This document shows positions 15,857 to 23,299 of a DNA stretch of 24,901 nucleotides, piece after piece. Origin of the DNA: JAEZHK01 sp964575255. GTDB taxonomy: Bacteria; Bacillota; Clostridia; Christensenellales; Aristaeellaceae. The translations under genes and the position numbers were made by a program. The stretch is taken from positions 1 to 24,901 of the forward strand of contig CAZNPZ010000043.1 of NCBI GenBank assembly GCA_964575255.1, given 5' to 3'. The notes below the pieces were generated by a model that saw only the letters and a program-made list of their open reading frames with translations, ran no database searches and was not told where the DNA came from. Positions within the stretch are counted from its first letter, which is position 1. The number at the start of each line of letters is the position of its first letter.

Positions 15857-16369
15857 TTATGAAACGGATGGAACATCCGGAAAACGCGCGAACCACGGCT
15901 CGCGGCCGAGGGATTTTAAGAAGACGCGCAGGAAGTCCCCTGTCGCCATCGCGAGGGTGGCAGTGCTGTCGTTGGGGTGGAAGCCGAGGCGCGGATAGCT
16001 TTCCAATTCTTCATCCAGGTACAGCGGCACGTCCGAAGCCGAAGGGAAGATGAGGCCGAGCGGGCTCACCGCGCCGGGGGTCGTGCGCAGTTTCTGAAGC
16101 AGCGCCTCTTCCCCGCCAAAACTCAGGCGCGAGGAATTGATCTGTTTCGAGAAATCCGCCGTCCGAAACAGCGCGTTCGGCCTCGTCAGGCACAGCGTGT
16201 AGCTGGACTGGTTCCGGGGCGTCAGGAACAGGTTCTTCGCCACCACGCAGTTCAGCTTCGCCTCCGCCCACGCGCAGTCCTCGATCGTATGCACCGGCGG
16301 GTGTTCCACGAGGTCATAGGCAACGCCGATTCTTTCTAGATACTGAAGAATCTCCTCGCGCGCGCTCAT
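15857..16369 (-). CDS. proX: ProX/YbaK-type aminoacyl-tRNA deacylase
   Basis: A 170-residue protein of the YbaK/ProRS-associated family, which removes mischarged amino acids (typically alanine from tRNA-Pro) in trans. Conserved features include the N-terminal VEHPPVHTIEDC, the likely catalytic lysine K45 in CVVAKNLFL, TTPGAVSPLGL and GFHPNDSTATLAM. I chose the ATG at 16369, with AGGAGG just upstream and an ATGA overlap with the dnaI-like gene. A longer in-frame start lies inside that gene and lacks a site. ProX-type editing is the best reading, given NLFL and HPN blocks like those of the clostridial enzyme; specificity for Ala versus Cys is inferred. Confidence 0.85.
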   Translation of the reverse strand: MSAREEILQYLERIGVAYDLVEHPPVHTIEDCAWAEAKLNCVVAKNLFLTPRNQSSYTLCLTRPNALFRTADFSKQINSSRLSFGGEEALLQKLRTTPGAVSPLGLIFPSASDVPLYLDEELESYPRLGFHPNDSTATLAMATGDFLRVFLKSLGREPWFARFPDVPSVS

Positions 16370-17340
16370 CGGTTGCCTCCTGACAGTCGCAAATCCGCGC
16401 CGGTCAGCCGGATCGCGGCGCAAAGGTTCTTGTCGAGGAGCCTCGACATCACCCGCTCGCCGTAGCGGCTCATGAGGTCGGCTGGCATCAGGTTGGTCGC
16501 GATCACCGTGTGCCGCCGCGCCGCGCCGCGCTCGCTGAGCAGCGTAAACAGGTATTCCACGGTGATGTTGTTCAGCATCGGCTCGGTGCCGAGGTCGTCA
16601 ATCAGAAGAAGGTCGCAGTCCACCATGCGCCGGAACGCCGCGTCCTCGCCGTTTGACCCGAAGTGGTAGGCGCGCATTGCCTCAAGCATCCGGAACGCGC
16701 TGACGGACAGCGCCGGAAGCCGCCGCGCGCTGACGCGCTCCGCGATGGCTTCAAGCAGGAACGTCTTGCCGAGGCCGCTCTCCCCCACCAGCAATAGGTT
16801 GGGTTTCTCGGTCTTCGGGAAGCGGTCGGCGTAGGCCTCGCACAGCGCGCGCGCGGCGGCGCCCTGTTTTCTCTGTTCCTCGGTCGGATAGACGCGCTCG
16901 TCAAACGCCTCAAAGCCTCGCCATTCGCGCCGGACGCCCGCGTGCTCCATCAATAGCTCCGCCTCCCGCTTCAGACGGCAGGCGCAGGACAGCCGATGGT
17001 ATTCGTCCAGCCAGCCTGTGTCGCCGCAGTCGGGGCAGGCGTAGCGGATGTCCAGATGGTCTTCGGGCAGCCCAAGCGCCGCGAGGCGGGTTTTGATCTC
17101 GCGCCGCATCGCGAGAATTTCCTCGCGAAGCTGGGCGGCGCTATTCTTCGCTTCCTCCGGCCCACGCATGGCCGCGCGCGCGGACAGCGCAAACGCGGCG
17201 TACATCGCCCCGCGCAGCCGCCCGATTTCGGGGTCCAGCCGCTCGGCGTCCGCTTCCCGATCCCGCCGCGCGCGCTGCGCGTCGGCGCGCGCCTTTTGGT
17301 ATTCGGCTTCCAACTGAGCGTCCAGTTCCCCCCGCGTCAT
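16366..17340 (-). CDS. dnaI: DnaI/DnaC-type helicase loader ATPase
   Basis: A 324-residue AAA+ protein that loads the replicative helicase. Residues 1-90 are charged and helical, probably coiled coil and helicase-binding. A zinc ribbon follows with CPDC (102, 105) and SCAC (119, 121). The AAA+ core has Walker A GESGLGKT (186-193), Walker B LLLIDD (244-249), sensor 1 IATN (280-283) and an Arg-rich GERVMSRLLD segment. The N-terminal layout matches primosomal DnaI rather than IS21 IstB. It overlaps the DnaD-like gene by 4 nt (ATGA), so the two parts of the loading machinery are co-expressed. The symbol follows B. subtilis usage. Confidence 0.9.
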   Translation of the reverse strand: MTRGELDAQLEAEYQKARADAQRARRDREADAERLDPEIGRLRGAMYAAFALSARAAMRGPEEAKNSAAQLREEILAMRREIKTRLAALGLPEDHLDIRYACPDCGDTGWLDEYHRLSCACRLKREAELLMEHAGVRREWRGFEAFDERVYPTEEQRKQGAAARALCEAYADRFPKTEKPNLLLVGESGLGKTFLLEAIAERVSARRLPALSVSAFRMLEAMRAYHFGSNGEDAAFRRMVDCDLLLIDDLGTEPMLNNITVEYLFTLLSERGAARRHTVIATNLMPADLMSRYGERVMSRLLDKNLCAAIRLTGADLRLSGGNR

Positions 17341-18830
17341 GGTTTCTCCCCGCCTTCACCCGGATCGTTCATAAGGCCATTCAAGAACTGACTGTCGTAT
17401 TCCCTCTGGCTGTAGTTCGCGGCGCGGGGCGTGCGGGCCGCCGGAGCCGCGCCGGGCGCCGCTGTCTGCGCGGCCTTCCGGCTCTCCAGTTCCTTTTGTG
17501 CGCCGTCCGCGGTACGGATGCCCTTCTCCGTCCAAATCTTCAGGTTCTTTTCGATGGCTTTCAGCGGCATCTGCATCTCGCGCGCGCGAGATGCCGCGAA
17601 CAAAATGACCTCCAGCGGCTGCGTTTCCAGCCATTGCGCCATCTGCCGCATGTCAGATTCAGAAGGCTTCCGGTCCTTCCCGGCGGCCTCCAGCATCTGC
17701 CCGGTCTTTTGTTTGAGCGCCTCGCGCACCTCGTTGTAGCGGTCGGCGGCTTCCTTTGTTTTGAGATTCAGCGAGCGGAAGCGGACGATCTCCTCCTCCA
17801 GCGCGTCGAAGCCGTGCCGGTTGCGCCGAGCGGCGCGAACCGCCGCGCGGGTGATCGCCTCCGGCTCGAAGCCCTCGGAAATCCAGCCCCGGTACGCCTC
17901 CATCTGGGAGTCGGGCAGCGTCTTCGTTTGTATCCCCAGTTCTTTGAGCGCATCACGCAGCCCTTCGGCCAACTTTTGCTCCTCGTCGATCCCGTCCGCG
18001 ACCCGTCCGGCCAGCGAACGGAAGCGGCGCAGGATGCCGTCAAGATACATGAAGCTGGGGTTGGCGCTGGCCGCTGTTTCTTTCAGTGCCCGCTCGACGT
18101 CCGCCTTCGTAAGACCCCACTGGGTAAGCCACTTGCGTGTAAGTTCCAGTTCCGCGCCGGTCGGCGCGCGGCGCAGCCCGAAGTATTCGACGACTGCGCC
18201 AGCGAGTAAATTCTCCGGCAACGCCTTTGAAAGCTCCGCCTCCGCCTTCTCCAGCGTGCGGACGTCCCGCGAGGCCCAGTCGGCGGCGGTCTTCCCCAGC
18301 ACCTTGAACAGATATGGCGCGGTGCGGGGTTTCCCGCCGTTCGCCTCTTTCAGTTGTTCCGCGACGCGCCGCGCCATCAGAAGCACGACGTCTGCGGGGA
18401 TGTTCAGTTCCTCGATCCACTCCATCGCCTGCGCGAACTGTGCCGGGCGGATCGGGTCGGCCAGCGGAAGTTCGGTCAGCGCGCGGTTGAAGTCCCGGTA
18501 GCGGTAGGCGGGGTCCTGTTCGCCGCCCGCGAGCATCGCGCTGCGCACGTTCAGAAATTCAAACGACGGCGGCTTGTCCGAAACGCCCTTGACCAGCCCG
18601 CGCGATTCCCAGTACTTGAGCGCCTCCAGCGTCTTCTCTGGCTTCAGCCGAAGCGCGCGCGCGAGGCCTTCCACGGTCAGGTCGGCTTTCTGCCGGCACT
18701 GCATCAGCGCATAGAGGTACACCCGCGCCTGATCGCCGGTGGCGTGGGGCAGGTATTCCAGTATGAACAGGTTTTCCACCGGCGTCACGTCGTACAGCGC
18801 GAAATCGTCCGAAACCCTGAGTTCCACCAT
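17337..18830 (-). CDS. DnaD-like replication initiation protein with four apparent DnaD repeats
   Basis: A 497-residue primosomal protein. Residues about 30-95 form a winged-helix-like part (TGDQARVYLYALM ... LKYWESRGLVKG). Four helical blocks then follow the DnaD C-terminal pattern of helices, a short Trp-containing helix and a closing helix: about 115-190, 205-275 (FGLRRAPTGAELEL ... PSFMYLDGILRRF), 292-362 and 373-441 (MPLKAIEKNLKIWTEKGI). A low-complexity Ala-rich linker leads to a conserved-looking REYDSQFLNGLM tail. B. subtilis DnaD has one such domain and DnaB two, so this may combine their roles. The ATG at 18830 has GGAGG seven bases upstream, inside a 12-base palindrome; a TTG six codons earlier lacks a site. 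Confidence 0.85.
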   Translation of the reverse strand: MVELRVSDDFALYDVTPVENLFILEYLPHATGDQARVYLYALMQCRQKADLTVEGLARALRLKPEKTLEALKYWESRGLVKGVSDKPPSFEFLNVRSAMLAGGEQDPAYRYRDFNRALTELPLADPIRPAQFAQAMEWIEELNIPADVVLLMARRVAEQLKEANGGKPRTAPYLFKVLGKTAADWASRDVRTLEKAEAELSKALPENLLAGAVVEYFGLRRAPTGAELELTRKWLTQWGLTKADVERALKETAASANPSFMYLDGILRRFRSLAGRVADGIDEEQKLAEGLRDALKELGIQTKTLPDSQMEAYRGWISEGFEPEAITRAAVRAARRNRHGFDALEEEIVRFRSLNLKTKEAADRYNEVREALKQKTGQMLEAAGKDRKPSESDMRQMAQWLETQPLEVILFAASRAREMQMPLKAIEKNLKIWTEKGIRTADGAQKELESRKAAQTAAPGAAPAARTPRAANYSQREYDSQFLNGLMNDPGEGGEKP

Positions 18831-18865
18831 CCGGAGGCCTCCGTTCAAGATCCTTGTAGTAGCCT

Positions 18866-18894
18866 ATGATAGCACAAACCGGCGGGCTTCGCAA
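18866..18894 (-). promoter_or_regulatory. Promoter for the dnaD-like/dnaI/proX group
   Basis: On the minus strand there is TTGCGA (18894-18889), a 17-base spacer and TATCAT (18871-18866), 36 bases before the ATG. It diverges from the aminopeptidase promoter only about 24 bases away, so a regulator could affect both. Confidence 0.6.
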
Positions 18895-18917
18895 TCAAGC
18901 GCAGGTGCGCATTTTCT

Positions 18918-18945
18918 TTGACAACACCGCCCGCGCGGGTATAAT
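18918..18945 (+). promoter_or_regulatory. Promoter for the M29 aminopeptidase and GNAT genes
   Basis: A perfect TTGACA (18918-18923) and a perfect TATAAT (18940-18945) are separated by 16 bases that include a CCCGCGCGGG palindrome. This is the strongest-looking promoter on the plus strand. Confidence 0.78.
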
Positions 18946-18977
18946 AGAATCAAACGGCATAAGAAGGAGAAATCGAC

Positions 18978-20093
18978 ATGCGAGATCCGCGAATCACGAC
19001 GCTGGCCCGAAACCTGATCAAGAAATCGGTCAGGCTGCAGCCGGGCGAAAGGGTACTGATTGAAAATACCGGGCTGGAACTGCCCCTCGTGACGGCGTTG
19101 GTGGAAGAAGCGCAGGCGGCGGGCGGTGTACCGTTCGTCTGGATCAAGGATGCGGCGGTCAACCGGGCTTTGGTCAAGGGACTGACCGAAGAGCAATCCA
19201 AAATCTGGGCAGATCATGAGTGCCAGCTGATGGGGCAGATGCAGGCTTACGTCGGCCTCCGCTCCGGCGTCAACGCGTTTGAGATGAGCGACGTACCCGG
19301 CGACAAGACCAAGATGTTCTCAAAGCTGGTCTGGCATCCGGTGCATGGGGAAATTCGCGTTCCCAAGACCAAGTGGGTCGTGCTGCGCTACCCGTCGCCG
19401 TCGATGGCACAAAATGCGGGCATGTCCACCGAGGCATTCGAGGACTACTACTTCGACGTGTGCTGCCTCGACTACGAGAAGATGGATCGCGCGATGGACG
19501 CGCTGGTCAGCCGGATGCGAAAGACCGACAGGGTGCGCATCGTTGGCCCCGGCACCGACCTCAGTTTCTCCATCAAGGGATTGCCGCCGATCAAGTGCGC
19601 GGGCGAGATGAACATCCCGGACGGCGAGGTGTACACCGCGCCGGTCAAAACGAGCGTCAACGGCACGGTATCCTACAACGCGCCCTCTCCCCACGACGGG
19701 TTCACGTACGAGAACATCCGTCTCACCTTCAAGGACGGTAGAATCATCGAAGCGACCGCGAACGACACGGCGCGCATCAACAAAATCTTCGACACCGACG
19801 AGGGCGCGCGCTACGTGGGCGAATTCGCGCTGGGCGTCAACCCTTACGTCACCTTCCCGATGAAGGACATCCTGTTTGACGAAAAGATTGCCGGTTCCTT
19901 CCACTTCACGCCGGGCAGTTGCTACGAGGAGTGCGACAACGGCAACCAGTCCGCCATCCACTGGGATCTCGTGTGCATCCAGACCCCCGCCTACGGCGGC
20001 GGCGAAATCTACTTTGACGGGGAACTGATCCGAAAGGATGGCCTTTTCGTGGCCGAAGACCTCCTGTGCCTCAACCCAGAGGCGCTCAAATGA
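18978..20093 (+). CDS. M29 family aminopeptidase (AmpS/thermophilic type)
   Basis: A 371-residue metallo-aminopeptidase of family M29, removing N-terminal residues from peptides with a two-metal centre. Likely ligands are E217 (IPDGEVYTAP), E282 (YVGEFALGVNP), H309 (GSFHFTPGSCYEE), and H328 and D330 (SAIHWDLV). The N-terminal half has LQPGERVLIE, typical of the family, which is often slightly longer (about 400-410). AAGGAG eight bases before the ATG supports the start. No signal peptide is present, so it is cytoplasmic. The stop overlaps the next ATG (ATGA), coupling it to the acetyltransferase. Confidence 0.92.
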   Translation: MRDPRITTLARNLIKKSVRLQPGERVLIENTGLELPLVTALVEEAQAAGGVPFVWIKDAAVNRALVKGLTEEQSKIWADHECQLMGQMQAYVGLRSGVNAFEMSDVPGDKTKMFSKLVWHPVHGEIRVPKTKWVVLRYPSPSMAQNAGMSTEAFEDYYFDVCCLDYEKMDRAMDALVSRMRKTDRVRIVGPGTDLSFSIKGLPPIKCAGEMNIPDGEVYTAPVKTSVNGTVSYNAPSPHDGFTYENIRLTFKDGRIIEATANDTARINKIFDTDEGARYVGEFALGVNPYVTFPMKDILFDEKIAGSFHFTPGSCYEECDNGNQSAIHWDLVCIQTPAYGGGEIYFDGELIRKDGLFVAEDLLCLNPEALK

Positions 20094-20560
20094 GGCTCCG
20101 GGGCGCGCGCTCGGAGGACGCGCCTCGGATCGCGGAGATCACCCGCATCGCGCTGGGCTACGACGTGACGGCGGTGGACGCCGCACGGCGGATGATCGAA
20201 ACGCTCCGAGACCCGAAACAGTTTTTACTGGTCGCGGAGGACGAGCGTGGTCTTGCGATCGGCTACATCCACGCCTGCGACTACCCGTCGCTGTTCTACG
20301 ATCCGCTGAAATACGTGATCGCGCTGGCAGTCGACCCTGGGCATCACGGGCGCGGGGCAGGCAGGGCGCTTCTGACCGCGTGCGAGGAGTGGGCGATGGA
20401 AAGCGGCGCGGCGGGCGTAAGGCTCTCCTCCGGCATGAACCGGGTCGCAGCGCACGGCTTTTACCAGCACCTGGGTTATCTTGTCCGCAAAGAGCAGAAG
20501 AGCCTTTGGAAACTCTTTGAGCGGCGGACGCCGCCGGGCGGCGCTCCCCTTGCGCCATGA
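20090..20560 (+). CDS. GNAT family N-acetyltransferase
   Basis: A 156-residue single GNAT domain. The acetyl-CoA loop is in VIALAVDPGHHGRGAGRALL (HGRGAG at about 86-91), preceded by the beta-strand IGYIHACDYPSLFY and followed by GVRLSSGMNRVAAHGFYQHLGY, the usual C-terminal signature. The C-terminal tail (RRTPPGGAPLAP) is probably flexible. The start is the ATG overlapping the aminopeptidase stop; an earlier in-frame ATG lies inside that gene. The substrate is unknown; coupling to an aminopeptidase might suggest an amino acid, peptide or amine, but this is only context. Confidence 0.88.
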   Translation: MRLRGARSEDAPRIAEITRIALGYDVTAVDAARRMIETLRDPKQFLLVAEDERGLAIGYIHACDYPSLFYDPLKYVIALAVDPGHHGRGAGRALLTACEEWAMESGAAGVRLSSGMNRVAAHGFYQHLGYLVRKEQKSLWKLFERRTPPGGAPLAP

Positions 20561-20727
20561 GCACATTGCAGGATTTCCCAGCGCAATATTCATAAGTCCA
20601 GCAATGCTCGAGGAGATAAATGGCGAGCCAAATCAGATCAGGCCGTACTTTGCAAGATTTCTTTCAAAAATTGTTCGCTTCTGCGCGCTGTGGTCTGATA
20701 AATTGCCGTAAACACAGGGAAACCACG

Positions 20728-20756
20728 TTGCGTTTTGTGCGAAAAACGTGTACAAT
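20728..20756 (+). promoter_or_regulatory. Candidate promoter of the BMP-family gene
   Basis: TTGCGT (20728-20733), a 17-base spacer and TACAAT (20751-20756) lie 299 bases before the ATG. If active, it gives an unusually long leader that contains the structured repeat at 20848-21000. The stretch between the GNAT stop and this promoter (20561-20727) shows nothing else recognisable. Confidence 0.55.
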
Positions 20757-20847
20757 CTCAATTATGATCGGTCGAAGGAGCGGGATCGCTTTTATATCAA
20801 CGGATAAGAAAAATGCGTCAGAAGTGGTGAAGATTTTTCGATGCAGG

Positions 20848-21000
20848 GCAAGGAGCCGGAGCGAGGCGTAGCAGCGCTACGATGAGCGAAAAGCGGCGCA
20901 GCCCGGCGCACGATTCAAATTCATTTGAATCATGCGGTCGCGTAGCGACTTGGTTTCCCAAAGCGAAACCAACCTTAGCAGCGAAAAAGACCGCCAATAC
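20848..21000 (+). repeat. Structured repeat, copy 1, upstream of the BMP gene
   Basis: Two modules. Module X (20848-20868, GCAAGGAGCCGGAGCGAGGC core) recurs at 22292-22312 in the same direction with one difference. Module Y (20907-21000) starts with a 13-bp hairpin (20907-20936, CGCACGATTCAAA arm), then GTCGC/GCGAC, then TTGGTTTC/GAAACCAA. It recurs reversed at 22420-22521, about 83% identical by hand over the first 71 bases. Between X and Y is a GTAGC/GCTAC hairpin. The element lies in the probable 5' UTR of the BMP gene. Confidence 0.72.
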
Positions 21001-21054
21001 AACGCGTTTTTCGAGTTGGTAAGACCGACCGCCATTTGAAAGGGAGGATGACCC

Positions 21055-22152
21055 ATGAGGAAGGTTCTGATCCTGGCTCTGGCGATGATCATGATTCTTG
21101 GAATGACGTCCACCGCGTTTGCTTTTGATCCGGTTCCGAAAGACCAGCTGAAGGTCGGCGTCATTTACGTTGGCGACGTCATCGACCTGGGCTACACCTA
21201 CGCACACCATCAGGGCACACTGGCGATGCAGAAGGCGCTGGGCCTCCGCGACGATCAGATCCTGATTCAGAAGAACATCGCCGAAGACTCCAGCTGCGAA
21301 ACCGCCATCCGCGAACTGGTCGACCAGGGCTGCCAGGTGATCTTCGCCACCAGCTTTGGCTTCATGGATTACATGGATGAGATGAGCGCCGAGTTCCCGA
21401 ACGTCATCTTCTCCCACTGCTCCGGCTACAAGTCCAACGACACCAACTTCAACAACTACTTTGGCCGCATCTGGGAAGCCCGCTACCTCTCCGGCATCGC
21501 CGCGGGCCTCAAGGCCAAGGAAACCGGCAACAACCACCTGGGCTATGTCGCCGCGTTCACGACGATCCCCGAAGTCGTGTACTCGCTGGACGCCTACTAC
21601 CTTGGCGCGAAGAGCGTCAACCCGGACGTCACCATGACCGTCAAGGAAACCGGCACCTGGTATGATCCGACCCTTGAGCGCCAGGCCGCCGACGCGCTGA
21701 TCGCCGCCGGTTGCGGCATCCTGTCCCAGCATTGCGACACCACCGGCCCCGTGGTCGCCTGCGAAGAGAAGGGCTTGTTCGCGGTGGGCTACAACGCGGA
21801 CGTGACCAACGTCGCCCCGAAGGCCTACCTGACCGCCCCCATCTGGAACTGGGGCGTCTACATGACCGACGCGGTGCAGAAGGTCATCGACGGCACCTGG
21901 ACCCCTGAGAACTCTCTGATGGGCCTCAAGGAAGGCATTTGCGACCTGGCCCCGCTGACCGCCAACTGTGCCGCGGGCACTCAGGAAGCGATCGACGCCG
22001 CCAAGGCGAAGATCCTGGACGGCTCCTTCAATGTGTTCACCGGCCCGATCAAGGACAACACCGGTGCCGAGAAGGTTGCCGAGGGCCAGACGCTCGCAAA
22101 CGGCGACATCCTGGGCATCACCTGGTTCGTCGACGGCATCACGGTCGGCTGA
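21055..22152 (+). CDS. BMP-family (PnrA/Med-like) ABC transporter solute-binding protein
   Basis: A 365-residue periplasmic-binding fold of the Bmp/Med family, whose characterised members bind purine nucleosides for ABC import. KVGVIYVGDVIDLGYTYAHH (residues 33-52) is the family signature; VIFATSFGFMDYM, VIFSHCSGYKSN and GRIWEARYLSGIAAGLKA follow. Residues 1-23 form a signal peptide ending in TAFA, apparently for signal peptidase I; there is no lipobox cysteine, unlike most Gram-positive binding proteins. GGGAGG precedes the ATG. No permease or ATPase gene is adjacent, so partners must be elsewhere. A strong terminator follows, making it a single-gene unit, flanked by related repeats. Confidence 0.9.
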   Translation: MRKVLILALAMIMILGMTSTAFAFDPVPKDQLKVGVIYVGDVIDLGYTYAHHQGTLAMQKALGLRDDQILIQKNIAEDSSCETAIRELVDQGCQVIFATSFGFMDYMDEMSAEFPNVIFSHCSGYKSNDTNFNNYFGRIWEARYLSGIAAGLKAKETGNNHLGYVAAFTTIPEVVYSLDAYYLGAKSVNPDVTMTVKETGTWYDPTLERQAADALIAAGCGILSQHCDTTGPVVACEEKGLFAVGYNADVTNVAPKAYLTAPIWNWGVYMTDAVQKVIDGTWTPENSLMGLKEGICDLAPLTANCAAGTQEAIDAAKAKILDGSFNVFTGPIKDNTGAEKVAEGQTLANGDILGITWFVDGITVG

Positions 22153-22174
22153 TTCAGACAACAATACGAAACAG

Positions 22175-22214
22175 GGCTGCGGTGTCGGGATGTATCCCGG
22201 CACCGCAGCCTTTT
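22175..22214 (+). terminator. Intrinsic terminator of the BMP gene
   Basis: A 16-bp stem starting GGCTGCGGTG and ending CACCGCAGCC, with a TGTA loop, is followed by TTTT. It starts 23 bases after the stop codon and is the clearest terminator in the window. Confidence 0.93.
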
Positions 22215-22291
22215 GCGTGGAGGCATTATGGGGATTTCATCCCAATACGAAGTATTAAAGCACCAAAGCGGCGAGGGGGGGTCGACGCAAC

Positions 22292-22521
22292 GCAAGGAAC
22301 CGGAGCGAGGCGACCCTTCGGGATACGCCTTCGGCGTGAAATCCGGCGATACGCTAACGCGGAGGGTGACATGGCAATGCGCGAACACAGCCGACGCGAC
22401 GATGCGCTAATGTTTCAAATTGGTATTACTTCGGTTCTTTTCGCGCGTAAGAAGGTTGGATTCCCTTTGAGAAACCAGGTTGCTATGCGACCGCACGACT
22501 CAAATTCCTTTGAATCGTGCG
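22292..22521 (-). repeat. Structured repeat, copy 2, downstream of the BMP gene (module Y inverted)
   Basis: Module X is at 22292-22312 (plus direction, 20 of 21 bases as in copy 1). Module Y is at 22521-22420, running on the minus strand, with the same hairpin order as copy 1. Between them are several small hairpins such as CGCC TTC GGCG. Just before, 22229-22257 hold GGGAT/ATCCC and AATAC/GTATT hairpins. No gene is seen in 22215-22540. Confidence 0.68.
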
Positions 22522-22544
22522 CGACCGGTTTTCAGCGCGTTACG

Positions 22545-22841
22545 TCAGCGAGACCCTGCCGGGTTCGCCTCCGCGGCGGCAGGTGAAGCGGAAGCCGTCC
22601 CGCGCACCGCACGCCGGTTCCGGTACAGCGTGTACGCCGCAATCGCCGCCAGCGCGAGAAGCGCCAGCGGGTTTGAGAAGAGGAGGAGCGCGGCGAGCAT
22701 CCCCGCGAGAATGATAACGCCTGCCTTGATCGCTTTTCCGTCAAAGAATTTCAGCGCCGCGATCAGCCCAAGAATCCCGTTGCCGATAAAGAACGTATTG
22801 GCGATGGCGACGATGCCCTCGACGATCAGAAGAAGTTGCCC
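22545..22841 (-). pseudogene. Truncated small membrane-protein gene (C-terminal fragment)
   Basis: The minus strand reads open for 98 codons from 22841 to a TGA at 22547-22545. The peptide has three hydrophobic stretches (LLLIVEGIVAIANTFFIG, VIILAGMLAALLLF, PLALLALAAIAAYTLY), then a basic NRRAVRG and an Ala/Pro-rich tail, like the end of a small integral membrane protein. There is no start codon or ribosome-binding site at its 5' end. An in-frame TAA at 22844-22842 precedes the first codon, exactly where a sequence resembling an insertion-sequence end begins. I cannot name the family. Most likely a gene cut by insertion and deletion. Confidence 0.5.
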
Positions 22842-23107
22842 TTACAGAAAATCCTGAACACCGCCGGTCTGCCTTATCGCGGTATCCATTCAATGAATGA
22901 GGGTGGAACCCCCTTGATTCGGCACTTTTCAGACGGTATCCTTGCCGACTTCCATTGTCCCTTGTGATTTTAGACTATTATTCAACAGGCTCCATATATC
23001 CTGAACCTGATCCGAGATCTGCCGCGTGCTCATCCAACGCGCATACCTCGCGATAATAGCAGGGCTTTCTTCTCATCTGGGATCGCGTGCTTGCTTTTCC
23101 GTGGCAT
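22842..23107 (-). mobile_element. Decayed insertion-sequence remnant, possibly IS256-type
   Basis: From the ATG at 23107, with AGGAGG upstream, the minus strand gives MPRKSKHAIPDEKKALLLSR and stops at 23030. Changing frame at about 23048 gives RYARWMSTRQISDQVQDIWS, which resembles the 'YARGMSTRDIQ...' segment of IS256/Mutator transposases, and stops at 22929. Most of a transposase is absent. The left edge (22842, TTACAGAAAATCC) resembles an IS256-like end and abuts the truncated membrane gene. No matching right end was found. The family assignment is from memory of motif shape only. Confidence 0.35.
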
Positions 23108-23113
23108 AAATTC

Positions 23114-23144
23114 GCCTCCTGTGTATTCTTCTTCCACAGGAGGC
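23114..23144. other. Hairpin covering the ribosome-binding site of the transposase-like fragment
   Basis: Arms of ten bases (GCCTCCTGTG at 23114-23123 and CACAGGAGGC at 23135-23144) surround an 11-base loop. On the minus strand the second arm contains the AGGAGG before the ATG at 23107. Hairpins that hide the transposase start are common in insertion sequences. The next 155 bases (23145-23299) show nothing recognisable. Confidence 0.5.
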
Positions 23145-23299
23145 ACCCGCGTTAATAGAAAACAGGCTCCCTCTCCCACGAGGAAAGGTTGCACAAGTCA
23201 TTGTGTGCGACTTCGCCTGCTTAGGGGGCTACAGTTCGGAACTCAAGCGCTTCTTGATCCTTGGGATGTCATGCAAAGGGTGAATATGTGTGACCAGTC

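Noticed and set aside
20620..20871. A small plus-strand frame (83 codons) with GAGGAG before the ATG
   Set aside because: It runs through the BMP promoter candidate and module X of the repeat, and the peptide is basic and Ser/Arg/Cys-rich without a domain. A real small protein cannot be excluded, but support is too weak.
20757..21054. Purine riboswitch upstream of the BMP gene
   Set aside because: The conserved loops and three-way junction core were not found; the structure is a repeat shared with the downstream side.
20818..22203. A 461-codon minus-strand frame over the BMP gene
   Set aside because: Antisense to the BMP gene, which has a signal peptide, an SD and a terminator.
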